From: GWE2-51-13 sp041736705
GTDB taxonomy: Bacteria > Bacillota_I > Bacilli_A > Erysipelotrichales > Erysipelotrichaceae
Length of the DNA: 64,000 nucleotides
NCBI GenBank assembly: GCA_041736705.1
Contig: JBGSTC010000020.1
Span: 1-64,000 of the forward strand
Reading direction: 5' to 3'
The first letter of the stretch is position 1; the number at the start of each line of letters is the position of its first letter. Both the position numbers and the translations under genes were made by a program. This document shows, one piece after another, positions 7,625-15,239 of this stretch. A model generated the notes under the pieces. The model had not been told where the DNA came from, searched no databases, and saw nothing but the letters and a program-made list of their open reading frames with translations.

Positions 7625-8934
7625 GCGAGCACCTCCTTCAGGATGGATACGACACGATCCAGGTCGTCTTTCGTGCTGGTTTCGGTAACGCACCAGAGGA
7701 TGCCGGTGTCATCCAAAGGAAGACCGGAGAGGATGCCATGGTTCGAGAGGACTTCTTCGACCTTAATTGAAGGAAGGGGTCCGTCGGTGACGAACTCATG
7801 GAAGAAAGAGGAATCATAGCGGAGTTTGAATCCGAGGGTGGACAATTGCTTGAAGAGATAATGGGCTTTGGAGGTGCAATGCGTCGCGACGTCTTTCAGT
7901 CCTTGTGGACCCATGGCGGCCAGATACATGCCGGCGGTCAGAGCGCAATGCGCCTGGTTACTGCAGATCGAACTGGAGGCTTTTTCACGTCGGATATGTT
8001 GTTCACGGGCTTGAAGAGTCAGTACGAAGGCACGTTTGCCATCCAAGTCGAGGGTTTGTCCGACGATGCGTCCGGGTAGACGACGGACCATGTCGGTGGT
8101 CGTGGCCATGTAGCCAAGGTACGGACCGCCGAAAGACATCGGAAGACCTAAAGGTTGAGCTTCGCCGACCGCGATGTCCGCACCTTGTTCACGCTGGGAT
8201 TTCAATACGCCCAAAGTCATGGGGTTGGCGGAGACGATGACTTTCGCCCCTGCTTCATGAGCGAGTTTCGCCAAGCCTTCCACATCTTCCAGGATCCCGA
8301 AGAAATTGGGTTGTTGGAGGACCAGGCAGGCGGTTTCATTGGATAAAAGGGACTTCAATGATTCAATATCGACTATACCGTCCTTGATCTCGACTTCTTT
8401 CAAGGTGATCGGTAACCATTGGGTATAGGTTTTCACCGTTTCCAAGGTTTCCGGGTTGATTGACTTGGGGATCAGTGCGATCGTCCGTTTGCGGTCGCTG
8501 GTCATGTTGACGGCTTCGGCGACCGCGGACGCTCCGTCATAGACGGAAGCGTTGCAGGCATCCATGCCGGTGATGGCGCAGATCGACGATTGGTATTCGA
8601 AAATGGACTGCAAGATCCCTTGCGATAATTCGGCTTGATATGGTGTGTAGGCGGTGACGAATTCTTCGCGACCGCTCAATTGACGGACGACGGCGGGGAT
8701 GAAATGGGATTCCGATCCCGCTCCGCGTAAGACGACATCATAGACCGTGTTCTGGTTCGCCAGATGTTTCATATGGCGAAGGACTTCGAGTTCGCTCTTT
8801 CCCTTGGGAAGGTTCAGCGGACGCTGAAGCATGACGTCTTGAGGAATCGAGGCATAGAACGATTTCTCGTTGATCCCCGCTTCCGCAAGCATCTTCTCCC
8901 GTTGTTCTTTGGTGTTGACGACGTAGGAAGCCAT
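7621..8934 (-). CDS. gcvPA: Glycine dehydrogenase (decarboxylating) subunit 1
   Basis: A 437-residue N-terminal-type subunit of the two-part glycine decarboxylase. Recognisable blocks are LRGAGSESHFIPAVVRQL near residue 70, AYTPYQAELSQGILQSIFEYQ near 95 and REQHIRREKASSNICSN-like REQHIRREKASSSICSNQ in the C-terminal third. It forms an alpha2beta2 enzyme with GcvPB; the PLP lysine is in the partner. The gene starts one base after the gcvH stop codon and overlaps gcvPB by four bases, so translation is probably coupled. Full family length. Confidence 0.95.
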   Translation of the reverse strand: MASYVVNTKEQREKMLAEAGINEKSFYASIPQDVMLQRPLNLPKGKSELEVLRHMKHLANQNTVYDVVLRGAGSESHFIPAVVRQLSGREEFVTAYTPYQAELSQGILQSIFEYQSSICAITGMDACNASVYDGASAVAEAVNMTSDRKRTIALIPKSINPETLETVKTYTQWLPITLKEVEIKDGIVDIESLKSLLSNETACLVLQQPNFFGILEDVEGLAKLAHEAGAKVIVSANPMTLGVLKSQREQGADIAVGEAQPLGLPMSFGGPYLGYMATTTDMVRRLPGRIVGQTLDLDGKRAFVLTLQAREQHIRREKASSSICSNQAHCALTAGMYLAAMGPQGLKDVATHCTSKAHYLFKQLSTLGFKLRYDSSFFHEFVTDGPLPSIKVEEVLSNHGILSGLPLDDTGILWCVTETSTKDDLDRVVSILKEVLA

Positions 8935-8935
8935 G

Positions 8936-9307
8936 TTAGTGTTCCTGTGCCAGTAGGGTGTCGTATTGTTCTTTGGTAAGCAGACCGGTACGATCGAAGT
9001 TTCCTTCGACCTTCAGGATCCACGTCCCCATCGCATCTTCATTCAGTTTTTCAGGCGTGTTCACTAAAACATCGTTGGTTTCGACGACCGTCCCGCTGAT
9101 CGGCGAAATCAGGTCGCTGACGGCTTTGACGGATTCGACGTCCCCGAAACGGGTCGCTTCTTCAACCTTGTCGCCGGCTTCCGGCAGATTGACATAGACG
9201 ATATCCCCTAATGCATGTTGGGCGTAATCGGTGATGCCGATTTCGGCATGGTTGTCATCCAGGAATTTGACCCATTCGTGGGAGGCGGTGAAAAATGTGT
9301 TTTCCAT
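8936..9307 (-). CDS. gcvH: Glycine cleavage system H protein
   Basis: A 123-residue lipoyl carrier. The lipoyl-lysine lies in GDVESVKAVSDLISP (K61), in the conserved ESVKA loop. The N-terminal ENTFFTASHEWVKFLDD and the central GDIVYVNLPEAGDKVE are typical. It shuttles the aminomethyl group between P, T and L proteins. Start ATG 9307 follows AAAGGAGAAACC. It lies between gcvT and gcvPA with short gaps. Its lipoylation can be supplied by the ligase gene at 11956-12915. Confidence 0.97.
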   Translation of the reverse strand: MENTFFTASHEWVKFLDDNHAEIGITDYAQHALGDIVYVNLPEAGDKVEEATRFGDVESVKAVSDLISPISGTVVETNDVLVNTPEKLNEDAMGTWILKVEGNFDRTGLLTKEQYDTLLAQEH

Positions 9308-9319
9308 TTGGTTTCTCCT

Positions 9320-10390
9320 TTATTTACGTTTGTAGAAGGGGAGCGGGATCCGTTTTGCGGTGAGGATCCTTCCCCGAACATCCAATTTGAATTCCACTGC
9401 GTCGATCGCATCCGCATCGACGATCGCCATCGCGACCGCTTTGCCTAAGGTGGGACTCATCGTCCCCGATGTCACGAATCCGACTTCCTTGCCCTCGACA
9501 TACACTGGCGTGTGTTCCCGTGCGATTCCGCGATCGATCAGTTCAAGTCCGATCCGACGGCGTTTGGGGGCGTTCGATAGCGCTTCTTTGGCGATGAAAT
9601 CTTCTTTATCCAACTTCACGAACATCTTCAATCCGGCTTCCAAGGGCGTGATCTCTTCGCTGAGTTCATGGCCGTACAAAGGCATAGCCGCTTCCAACCG
9701 AAGGGTGTCGCGACAGCCCAGTCCGCAGGCTTGTACGCCTTCGTCTTTGCCTGCCTCCAGGATCGCGCTGAACAACACTTCGGTGTCCTTCGCATCGCAA
9801 TAGATCTCATACCCGGCTTCGCCCGTATAGCCCGTGGCGCTGACCAGGCAGGGAATCCCTGCGACAATGACCTTGTCTTTGAAACTGTAGTAGGTTTCCG
9901 GTAAGTCACTGCAGATCTTGCCTAAAACTTCCTTCGCCATGGGTCCCTGAAGGGCGACCTGCCCGATACTTTCGGAGAGGTTTGTGAGCGTGACATCCCC
10001 GAAGAGATGCGCCCTGAACCAGTTTTCATCCTTTTCGATGTTGGAGGCGTTGACGACGATAAGATATTTGTTTTCTGCCATACGATAGACTAAAAGATCG
10101 TCGACGGTCGTCCCGTCTTCCTTCACCAAGATGCCATAACGTACGAATCCGATTTCCAGACTGCGATAATCGTTGGTGATCAGATACTGAAGGTTCGCCA
10201 AAGCGTCTTTCCCTTCAAGGATCAGTTCCCCCATATGGCTCACGTCGAATAAACCGGCTTTCGTCCTCACCAAACGGTGTTCATGGAGAATCCCGTCGGG
10301 ATAGTTGACCGGAAGCAAATACCCTGCGAAAGGGACGATGTTCCCTTTCAATGCCACATGCATGTCATACAACGGTGTTTTCTTTTCCAT
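9320..10390 (-). CDS. gcvT: Aminomethyltransferase (glycine cleavage T protein)
   Basis: A 356-residue tetrahydrofolate-dependent enzyme that releases ammonia and forms methylene-THF. KTPLYDMHVALKGNIVPFAGY at the start, GLFDVSHMGE and GYTGEAGYEIYC in the middle are family hallmarks, and the C-terminal barrel (GFVTSGTMSPTLGKAVAMA) is complete. ATG 10390 follows AAGGAG; upstream in-frame codons would enter the riboswitch terminator. It is the first gene of the operon, directly behind the glycine riboswitch. Confidence 0.96.
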   Translation of the reverse strand: MEKKTPLYDMHVALKGNIVPFAGYLLPVNYPDGILHEHRLVRTKAGLFDVSHMGELILEGKDALANLQYLITNDYRSLEIGFVRYGILVKEDGTTVDDLLVYRMAENKYLIVVNASNIEKDENWFRAHLFGDVTLTNLSESIGQVALQGPMAKEVLGKICSDLPETYYSFKDKVIVAGIPCLVSATGYTGEAGYEIYCDAKDTEVLFSAILEAGKDEGVQACGLGCRDTLRLEAAMPLYGHELSEEITPLEAGLKMFVKLDKEDFIAKEALSNAPKRRRIGLELIDRGIAREHTPVYVEGKEVGFVTSGTMSPTLGKAVAMAIVDADAIDAVEFKLDVRGRILTAKRIPLPFYKRK

Positions 10391-10404
10391 GGTGCTCCTT
10401 GCGC

Positions 10405-10585
10405 AAAAAAAGCGCACAAAGTAATGTGCGCCTTCGTTCCTTGTACCTGAAAGATTCTCCTTGCGGATTGCTTCTTCGGTGGATTTCTCGCTCTACGAAG
10501 TTTCGTCCAAATCCGGTCCTTTTGCCTGAGAGTTTCTGCGCTTTGCTCCTTCGGCTCCTATATGGTCTCTCCCGGATTCTTCATT
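10405..10585 (-). promoter_or_regulatory. Tandem glycine riboswitch with terminator expression platform
   Basis: Read on the minus strand, aptamer 1 (about 10510-10580) shows CGGGAGAGACC, CCGAAGGAGCAAA and CTCTCAGGCAAAAGGACCG. Aptamer 2 (about 10440-10500) shows GAGAAATCCACCGAAGAAGC and CTTTCAGGTACAAGGA. Both carry the conserved glycine-aptamer core. A terminator stem GCGCAC/GTGCGC (10412-10431) with seven T (10405-10411) lies directly before the gcvT ribosome site. Known family behaviour is that glycine binding prevents termination, so the degradative gcv operon turns on when glycine is abundant. Confidence 0.93.
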
Positions 10586-10600
10586 CGATCTACCGTACTC

Positions 10601-10629
10601 ATTATACGTTCTACCTTGTGAAAACTCAA
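10601..10629 (-). promoter_or_regulatory. Promoter of the glycine riboswitch/gcv operon
   Basis: On the minus strand TTGAGT (10624-10629), 17-bp spacer, TATAAT (10601-10606). The -35 box overlaps the last codons of the upstream lpd gene. Confidence 0.6.
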
Positions 10630-11954
10630 TGAAGAGTCTTGCTTTTCTCGCCAATGCTCGCGGCGAGTTCGCCGATCGCTTCGCTCAACGTCGGGTGGGG
10701 GTAGATGATGGAGGTAGCTTGGGTGAAAGGGATCTTGTTTTCCATCAGGAAGGTGAAGAAGGGAAGGAATTCGGAAGCGTCGCTGAGATAAAGCGATACA
10801 CCGAGGATCAGGTTGTTTTCGTCGAGGTTGACACTGAGATAGCGCCGACCGTCGCCTTTGATTTTCTGTTTGGCCAGCGCTCCCAGCGGTTGTCTGAAAC
10901 TCCGGTAGGGGATGCCTTGGACTTTGAGTTCTTCCTCGCTCATCCCGATCCAGGCGGCTTGTATGGGCGTATAGATCGCATTGGGGATAATGAAGGGAAG
11001 ACAGGGGGTGTGGTGGATCATGTGGTCCATGGCGAGAAGCGCCTGACGGGTCGCCACATGCGCCAACTGGATGCGACAGGACGCATCGCCGACGCTGTAG
11101 ATGTGCGGAACATTCGTTTGGTAGTTGGTATCCACCTGAATCAAACCGTGCTCCACGACCACTCCCGTTGCGCTAAGATTGAGACTGTCGGTGTTGGGAA
11201 TCCGTCCTGCACAGAGGACGACGATATCGAACGATTCTACTTGATGATTGAACTCGACGGTATAATCCTGCTCTTGCGTAATCTTAGTGATTTCGATCGA
11301 CGTGAGCACGCGGATGTTTTCTTTCTTGTAGTCCATCATCAGACTTTGAACCAAATCCTTTGGGGCGTTGGGTAGGATCCTCGCTTCTTTCTCGAAGATC
11401 GACACGTCGTGACCCAGGCCATGATACAGCGCGGCCAACTCGATCCCGATGACCCCGCCTCCGATCAAAAGGATCTTTTTCTTGGAAGGCAAAGGTTGGA
11501 ATAACGCGTCGTCGCTGGTCCACAGTTTCGCGTTTCCCGGGAAATCGAAGACCCGGTTCTTGCTTCCGGTCGCAATCAGAAGGAAATCGGCCGTATGGGT
11601 TTCATCGTTGACACGGATCGTACGGTCATCGACGAAGGTCGCTTCCCCTTGGATCAGACGGATTTTCTTGGCGGAAATCTGCTGGGTCAAGGTCGCGGTC
11701 AAGTCCGCGACGATCTTGTCTTTACGCGCATATACCGCGGTTTCGTCCACATCCGCCAATCCATGGTTTCTGCGTGCCAGATCGATCGTATGGGCTTCTT
11801 CAAGCAAGGCTTTGGTCGGGATGCATCCGCGCTGAAGACAGGTTCCGCCGACCTTATCCTTTTCGATCAGAATGGTTTCCCATCCAGCATTCGCCGCCTT
11901 CAATGCGGCAGCCGTCCCTGCCGGACCGGCTCCCAGAATGATGATCTTTGTCAT
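10626..11954 (-). CDS. lpdA: Dihydrolipoyl dehydrogenase (L protein)
   Basis: A 442-residue FAD flavoprotein that reoxidises dihydrolipoyl-GcvH with NAD+. N-terminal FAD site GAGPAGTAAALKAA, redox disulfide C39-LQRG-C44, NAD site LIGGGVIGIELAA near residue 170, the AGRIPNT segment, and the C-terminal histidine motif YPHPTLSEAIGE. It is a little shorter than typical E3 enzymes (about 460). It starts one base after the lplA stop codon. The absence of 2-oxoacid dehydrogenase genes here and its placement next to gcv suggest it serves glycine cleavage. Confidence 0.94.
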   Translation of the reverse strand: MTKIIILGAGPAGTAAALKAANAGWETILIEKDKVGGTCLQRGCIPTKALLEEAHTIDLARRNHGLADVDETAVYARKDKIVADLTATLTQQISAKKIRLIQGEATFVDDRTIRVNDETHTADFLLIATGSKNRVFDFPGNAKLWTSDDALFQPLPSKKKILLIGGGVIGIELAALYHGLGHDVSIFEKEARILPNAPKDLVQSLMMDYKKENIRVLTSIEITKITQEQDYTVEFNHQVESFDIVVLCAGRIPNTDSLNLSATGVVVEHGLIQVDTNYQTNVPHIYSVGDASCRIQLAHVATRQALLAMDHMIHHTPCLPFIIPNAIYTPIQAAWIGMSEEELKVQGIPYRSFRQPLGALAKQKIKGDGRRYLSVNLDENNLILGVSLYLSDASEFLPFFTFLMENKIPFTQATSIIYPHPTLSEAIGELAASIGEKSKTLH

Positions 11955-11955
11955 A

Positions 11956-12915
11956 CTAGTCCCTCAACCAGGCGATCAGTTCGATTGTGGCCGCGTCTTT
12001 CTTGTCCGATGATTCCAAGGCATCCGCGATGATCCGCGGATCCGGGATTAAGCCCGACACTTGTTTCTCCAAATGTTCGATCCAATTCACATCCATGGCA
12101 TCGGAATAGATCCGGTTATGGATGATTTTATTGTGTTCGGACTGGAATTCCCAACGGATCGATCCGAAGGAGAGATAGGTTTCAAGTTTCAATTGTTTAT
12201 CGAAATGCGCTCCGTAGAGCCAGTCTTCGCTCCCAAAGAACGCGATCTTGTCTTTCGCTTCTTCCATCGGGAAAGGCAGACGATGAGTGATTTCCCCGTA
12301 TTCTTCCCCCACGGCCAAGAGACAAGCTTGTTTGACATCTTCCAAGTTGACTGGCTTTACATCGCACAGATTCATGATCCTGGCTTTCACGCTCTCGACG
12401 CTCTTGCGTTTCAACTTCGCCTCGCTGACCGTCAAGTATTTCCCCAGTTTTTCCTTATCCACGTTGAACAGGATGGTCCCGTGATGCAGACCGAAGCCGT
12501 CGCGTTTCAAAAACGCGTTCCCGGAGACTTTCGCCCCGTTGATTTCGATGTCGTTGCGTCCGCTGACCTGGGCGTCGAATCCCAGTTTCCCCAACGCCCG
12601 GGCAATGACGCTCATTTGTTTCTGAACGTCGTAGTCCTTCTCCTCCAATATGAAGGTGAAGTTCACGTTGCCCAAATCGTGGTACACGGCGCCTCCGCCC
12701 GAAGAGCGGCGCGCCAATCTTCCTCCGTCATCCAACAGTTTCGAGATCGCGACTTCGCTTTGGGCATGTTGGTTTTTTCCGATGACCACCGTGTGGGCGT
12801 TTTGCCACAGGTAAAAACGCAAGGTATTCTTCGGGCAGGTTTCAAGCAAGAGTTCCTCGACGCCAAGATTGACGTAGGGGTCGAAAGAAGGGGATTGGTA
12901 GAGTTCGATGTTCAT
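11956..12915 (-). CDS. lplA: Lipoate-protein ligase A
   Basis: A 319-residue enzyme that activates free lipoate with ATP and attaches it to carrier lysines, here most likely GcvH K61. Visible motifs are RRSSGGGAVYHDLGNVNFTF (lipoate-binding loop), ISGRNDI-like VSGRNDIEINGAKVSGNA, and HHGTILFNVD. The C-terminal accessory domain (about 230-319) is present, as in the long LplA form. ATG 12915 has GAGGT upstream, and a good promoter lies 19 bases before it. It heads the two-gene unit lplA-lpdA, which then runs towards gcv. Confidence 0.94.
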   Translation of the reverse strand: MNIELYQSPSFDPYVNLGVEELLLETCPKNTLRFYLWQNAHTVVIGKNQHAQSEVAISKLLDDGGRLARRSSGGGAVYHDLGNVNFTFILEEKDYDVQKQMSVIARALGKLGFDAQVSGRNDIEINGAKVSGNAFLKRDGFGLHHGTILFNVDKEKLGKYLTVSEAKLKRKSVESVKARIMNLCDVKPVNLEDVKQACLLAVGEEYGEITHRLPFPMEEAKDKIAFFGSEDWLYGAHFDKQLKLETYLSFGSIRWEFQSEHNKIIHNRIYSDAMDVNWIEHLEKQVSGLIPDPRIIADALESSDKKDAATIELIAWLRD

Positions 12916-12933
12916 GGGGGTACCTCAAGGCAA

Positions 12934-12962
12934 ATTATAAAGTCAAATCGCAGAACCGACAA
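12934..12962 (-). promoter_or_regulatory. Promoter of lplA-lpdA
   Basis: On the minus strand TTGTCG (12957-12962), 17-bp spacer, TATAAT (12934-12939). It lies in the divergent gap shared with the glutaredoxin-like gene; a TATACT at 13002-13007 may be the -10 of that gene. Confidence 0.72.
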
Positions 12963-13031
12963 GGTTCAAGCAGAAAACATGCAAAAAAGGGGGAATGACG
13001 GTATACTATTGTTACTACGTGAGGTGAAAAG

Positions 13032-13295
13032 ATGCAACCGTTAACCTTGTTCTATTTGAAAGTCTGCCCCTATTGCCATGAGGCGAAAGCATACATCGAA
13101 GAACTGATGAAAGAAGAGAGATATGAAAAGATCGAGATCCAATGGATCAACGAAGGGAAAGAGCGGGCGCTGGCCGATACCTACGACTATTACTATGTCC
13201 CGACTTTTTATCTTGGAAGAAAGAAACTCCATGAAGGCGCGATGAGTAAAGAGGATGTCCGCAGGGTGTTTGAAGCGGCACTGGCCAATGGCTAG
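13032..13295 (+). CDS. Glutaredoxin/thioredoxin-fold protein with CPYC active site
   Basis: An 87-residue protein. LTLFYLKVCPYCHEAKAYIEEL gives a classic first strand followed by a CPYC dithiol (residues 13-16) and helix. A TYDYYYVPTFYLG segment contains the cis-proline expected before strand 3. This is the minimal glutaredoxin-like fold. ATG 13032 follows GAGGTGAAA. It overlaps the next gene by eight bases. The reaction is probably thiol-disulfide exchange; the substrate is unknown. Confidence 0.85.
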   Translation: MQPLTLFYLKVCPYCHEAKAYIEELMKEERYEKIEIQWINEGKERALADTYDYYYVPTFYLGRKKLHEGAMSKEDVRRVFEAALANG

Positions 13296-13812
13296 AAAAA
13301 CCGTCCTGTACATCGCAACCAGTCTGGACGGATACATCGCTTCCGTCGACGGGTCCATCGATTGGCTGGTCAAATACGACAGTTCGATCAGCGGCTATCC
13401 CGAGTTCATCCAGGGCGTCGATACGGTGGTGATGGGGTATACGACCTATCGTCAACTCACGGAAGAACTGAGCGTCGGAGAATGGCCGTATGAAGGGTTG
13501 GAAGCCTATGTGGTGAGTTCAAGGGATCATGAGAATCGAAAGGAAGTTACTTTCGTCAAAGATCCGATGAAGCTTGTGGAAGAATTGAAAATAAAAGATG
13601 GAAAAACGATTTGGATCGTCGGCGGGGCGAAACTCGCCCACAGTCTATTCGAAGCGGGCTTGATCGATGAATTGGTGTTGACGATCGTCCCCGAATCGAT
13701 CGGTAAAGGGATTCCGTTGTTTCCAGAGACACCGATGACGATGCGGACGATTCAAACCCGACACTACGGACCCTTCGTGGAAATCACCTACGCGATAGAA
13801 TCAACCAAATAA
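13288..13812 (+). CDS. Dihydrofolate reductase-family (RibD C-terminal-like) protein
   Basis: A 174-residue protein. MARKTVLYIATSLDGYIASVDG is the typical NADPH-binding start of YwjB/RibD-C-type reductases; YPEFIQGVDTVVMGYTTYRQL and GKTIWIVGGAKLAHSL follow in order. These proteins share the DHFR fold, but most are not true folate reductases; the substrate is unknown. ATG 13288 is preferred to a longer start at 13255 because conservation begins there. Two short hairpins follow the gene. Confidence 0.86.
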   Translation: MARKTVLYIATSLDGYIASVDGSIDWLVKYDSSISGYPEFIQGVDTVVMGYTTYRQLTEELSVGEWPYEGLEAYVVSSRDHENRKEVTFVKDPMKLVEELKIKDGKTIWIVGGAKLAHSLFEAGLIDELVLTIVPESIGKGIPLFPETPMTMRTIQTRHYGPFVEITYAIESTK

Positions 13813-13852
13813 GGTTGAAAAAGTAAAAATCAACGAAATAAGGTTGATTTCG
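13801..13852 (+). repeat. Two tandem hairpins after the reductase gene
   Basis: TCAACC/GGTTGA (13801-13818) and AAATCAAC/GTTGATTT (13827-13850) share the same arms and AAATAA-containing loops. The first overlaps the stop codon. They may act as a weak terminator; T-runs are short. Confidence 0.45.
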
Positions 13853-13927
13853 AGATTGCGGATTTTAGTGTACATTTTCATCCGTGGATGAAATAATGAA
13901 AAGAGAGAAAACGACGGGGAACGGACG

Positions 13928-14392
13928 ATGTGGAAATGGTTTCGTAAAAAACGGATCACGGACGGGGAGATCGAACTGATCTTGTCCGGTACCTCGAAAG
14001 ACCCCGATCCCGAAGGGTGGGGCAATACTTTTCTCTATGACATCCTGGAACTGAAAACCGGGAAAATCATCGGGCGTTGCAACTTACGACTGGGTAATAC
14101 GAAAACACTGTATATCGGCGGGAACATCGGGTATACCGTCTATGTGCCCTATCGCGGGAAACATACGGCGGCCAAGGCCTGCATCCTCCTCTTCGACGTG
14201 GCGCGGGGTTTCGGAGTCAAGCAGCTGATCATCACCTGCAATCCCGACAACCTGGCGTCCTATCGGACCTGCGAGTTGGCCGGGTGTACCTTGAAGGAAA
14301 TCGTACCGGTTCCACAGGATCACGAGCTTTATCTTCAAGGGGATCGGGAGAAAGCCATATTTATCAAGAATCTCGTCGAAAGCACGGACTGA
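13928..14392 (+). CDS. GNAT-family N-acetyltransferase
   Basis: A 154-residue protein. The segment LYDILELKTGKIIGRCNLRLG gives the beta-hairpin of GNAT enzymes, NIGYTVYVPYRGKHTAAKA is the acetyl-CoA pyrophosphate-binding region (a variant of R/Q-x-x-G-x-G/A), and ITCNPDNLASYRTCELAGCTLKEI is the last conserved block with the N-x-x-S pattern. It is related to RimJ/RimL-like acetyltransferases that act on proteins or small amines; the substrate cannot be told. It has its own terminator overlapping the stop codon. Confidence 0.86.
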   Translation: MWKWFRKKRITDGEIELILSGTSKDPDPEGWGNTFLYDILELKTGKIIGRCNLRLGNTKTLYIGGNIGYTVYVPYRGKHTAAKACILLFDVARGFGVKQLIITCNPDNLASYRTCELAGCTLKEIVPVPQDHELYLQGDREKAIFIKNLVESTD

Positions 14393-14416
14393 AACGCATT
14401 GTTTCAGTCTTTTTTC
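14387..14416 (+). terminator. Terminator of the acetyltransferase gene
   Basis: GACTGAAAC (14387-14395), loop GCATT, GTTTCAGTC (14401-14409), then six T. The first arm overlaps the stop codon. Confidence 0.92.
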
Positions 14417-14446
14417 GTATATAATAAGAGTGTACGAGGAAAAAAC

Positions 14447-15220
14447 ATGCAGAAATTCAACTATCACACCCATACCTCCCGATGCGGACATGCCGGCGGG
14501 GACGATGAACAATATGTCAAGGCGGCGATCGCGGCCGGATATGAAATCGTCGGGTTCAGCGACCATTCGCCCTATCCCGGCGTCATCCATCCGGGGGATC
14601 GGATGCGGATGGACGAGCTGGACGGATACCTCGCATCGATCAGGAGATTGGGCGAGAAATACAAAGACCGGATCGAATTGAAAGTCGGGTTGGAAATCGA
14701 GTATTTCCCCGAAATGGAAGACTTCTATCGCTACTTGCGGACGATCACGGATTATCTGATCGTCGGTCAGCATAACCGCATCCTGGATGCGATGGAATAC
14801 GACAAGTGGTGCGACGACGAGGATGTCCTCTATTACGCCTGGCAGATCCGTCAGTGCGTCGAACACGGCTTCGCGGATATCATCGCCCATCCCGACTATT
14901 TCATGTTGGGGCGCAAAGGATGGAGCGCTGCCTGTGAAGCGGCCGCACGCGACATCTGCGCGGTATCGCTTCAATACAACATCCCCCTGGAACTCAATCT
15001 CAATGGTTTGCGTTACGGGAAGCAGCATTACGATGATCGTGTTTCGTATCCCTATCCCTATCGTCCGTTTTGGGAAATCATCAGTGAAACCCAGGCGCCG
15101 GTCGTCTATGGCGTCGATGCCCATAAACCGATGAATTTCATGGAGAAGGAACGCTATGTGAAAGTCATGGAAGACATCAAAGATCTGGAGTTGAACTTCA
15201 TCACGGATTTTAGAATCTAG
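14447..15220 (+). CDS. PHP-domain phosphatase, histidinol-phosphatase-like
   Basis: A 257-residue protein. The PHP metal-binding motifs are visible in order: YHTHTSRCGHAGG at the N-terminus, GFSDHSPYP near residue 36, GLEIEYFPEM near 85, VGQHN near 105, IIAHPDYF near 145 and the late YGVDAHKP. This is the HisK-type histidinol-phosphatase arrangement, but no other histidine-biosynthesis gene is near, so another phosphoester substrate is possible. ATG 14447 follows GAGGAAAA; the earlier in-frame start at 14399 would overlap the terminator. A TATAAT at 14420-14425 may be its -10 element. Confidence 0.82.
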   Translation: MQKFNYHTHTSRCGHAGGDDEQYVKAAIAAGYEIVGFSDHSPYPGVIHPGDRMRMDELDGYLASIRRLGEKYKDRIELKVGLEIEYFPEMEDFYRYLRTITDYLIVGQHNRILDAMEYDKWCDDEDVLYYAWQIRQCVEHGFADIIAHPDYFMLGRKGWSAACEAAARDICAVSLQYNIPLELNLNGLRYGKQHYDDRVSYPYPYRPFWEIISETQAPVVYGVDAHKPMNFMEKERYVKVMEDIKDLELNFITDFRI

Positions 15221-15239
15221 GGTAGAGGAGGGGGAGTTT

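Noticed and set aside
10629..11375. Antisense frame of 248 residues opposite lpdA
   Set aside because: No domain and rich in charged codons typical of shadow frames.
12061..13044. Antisense frame of 327 residues opposite lplA
   Set aside because: Composition of a shadow frame. lplA has clear motifs, ribosome site and promoter.
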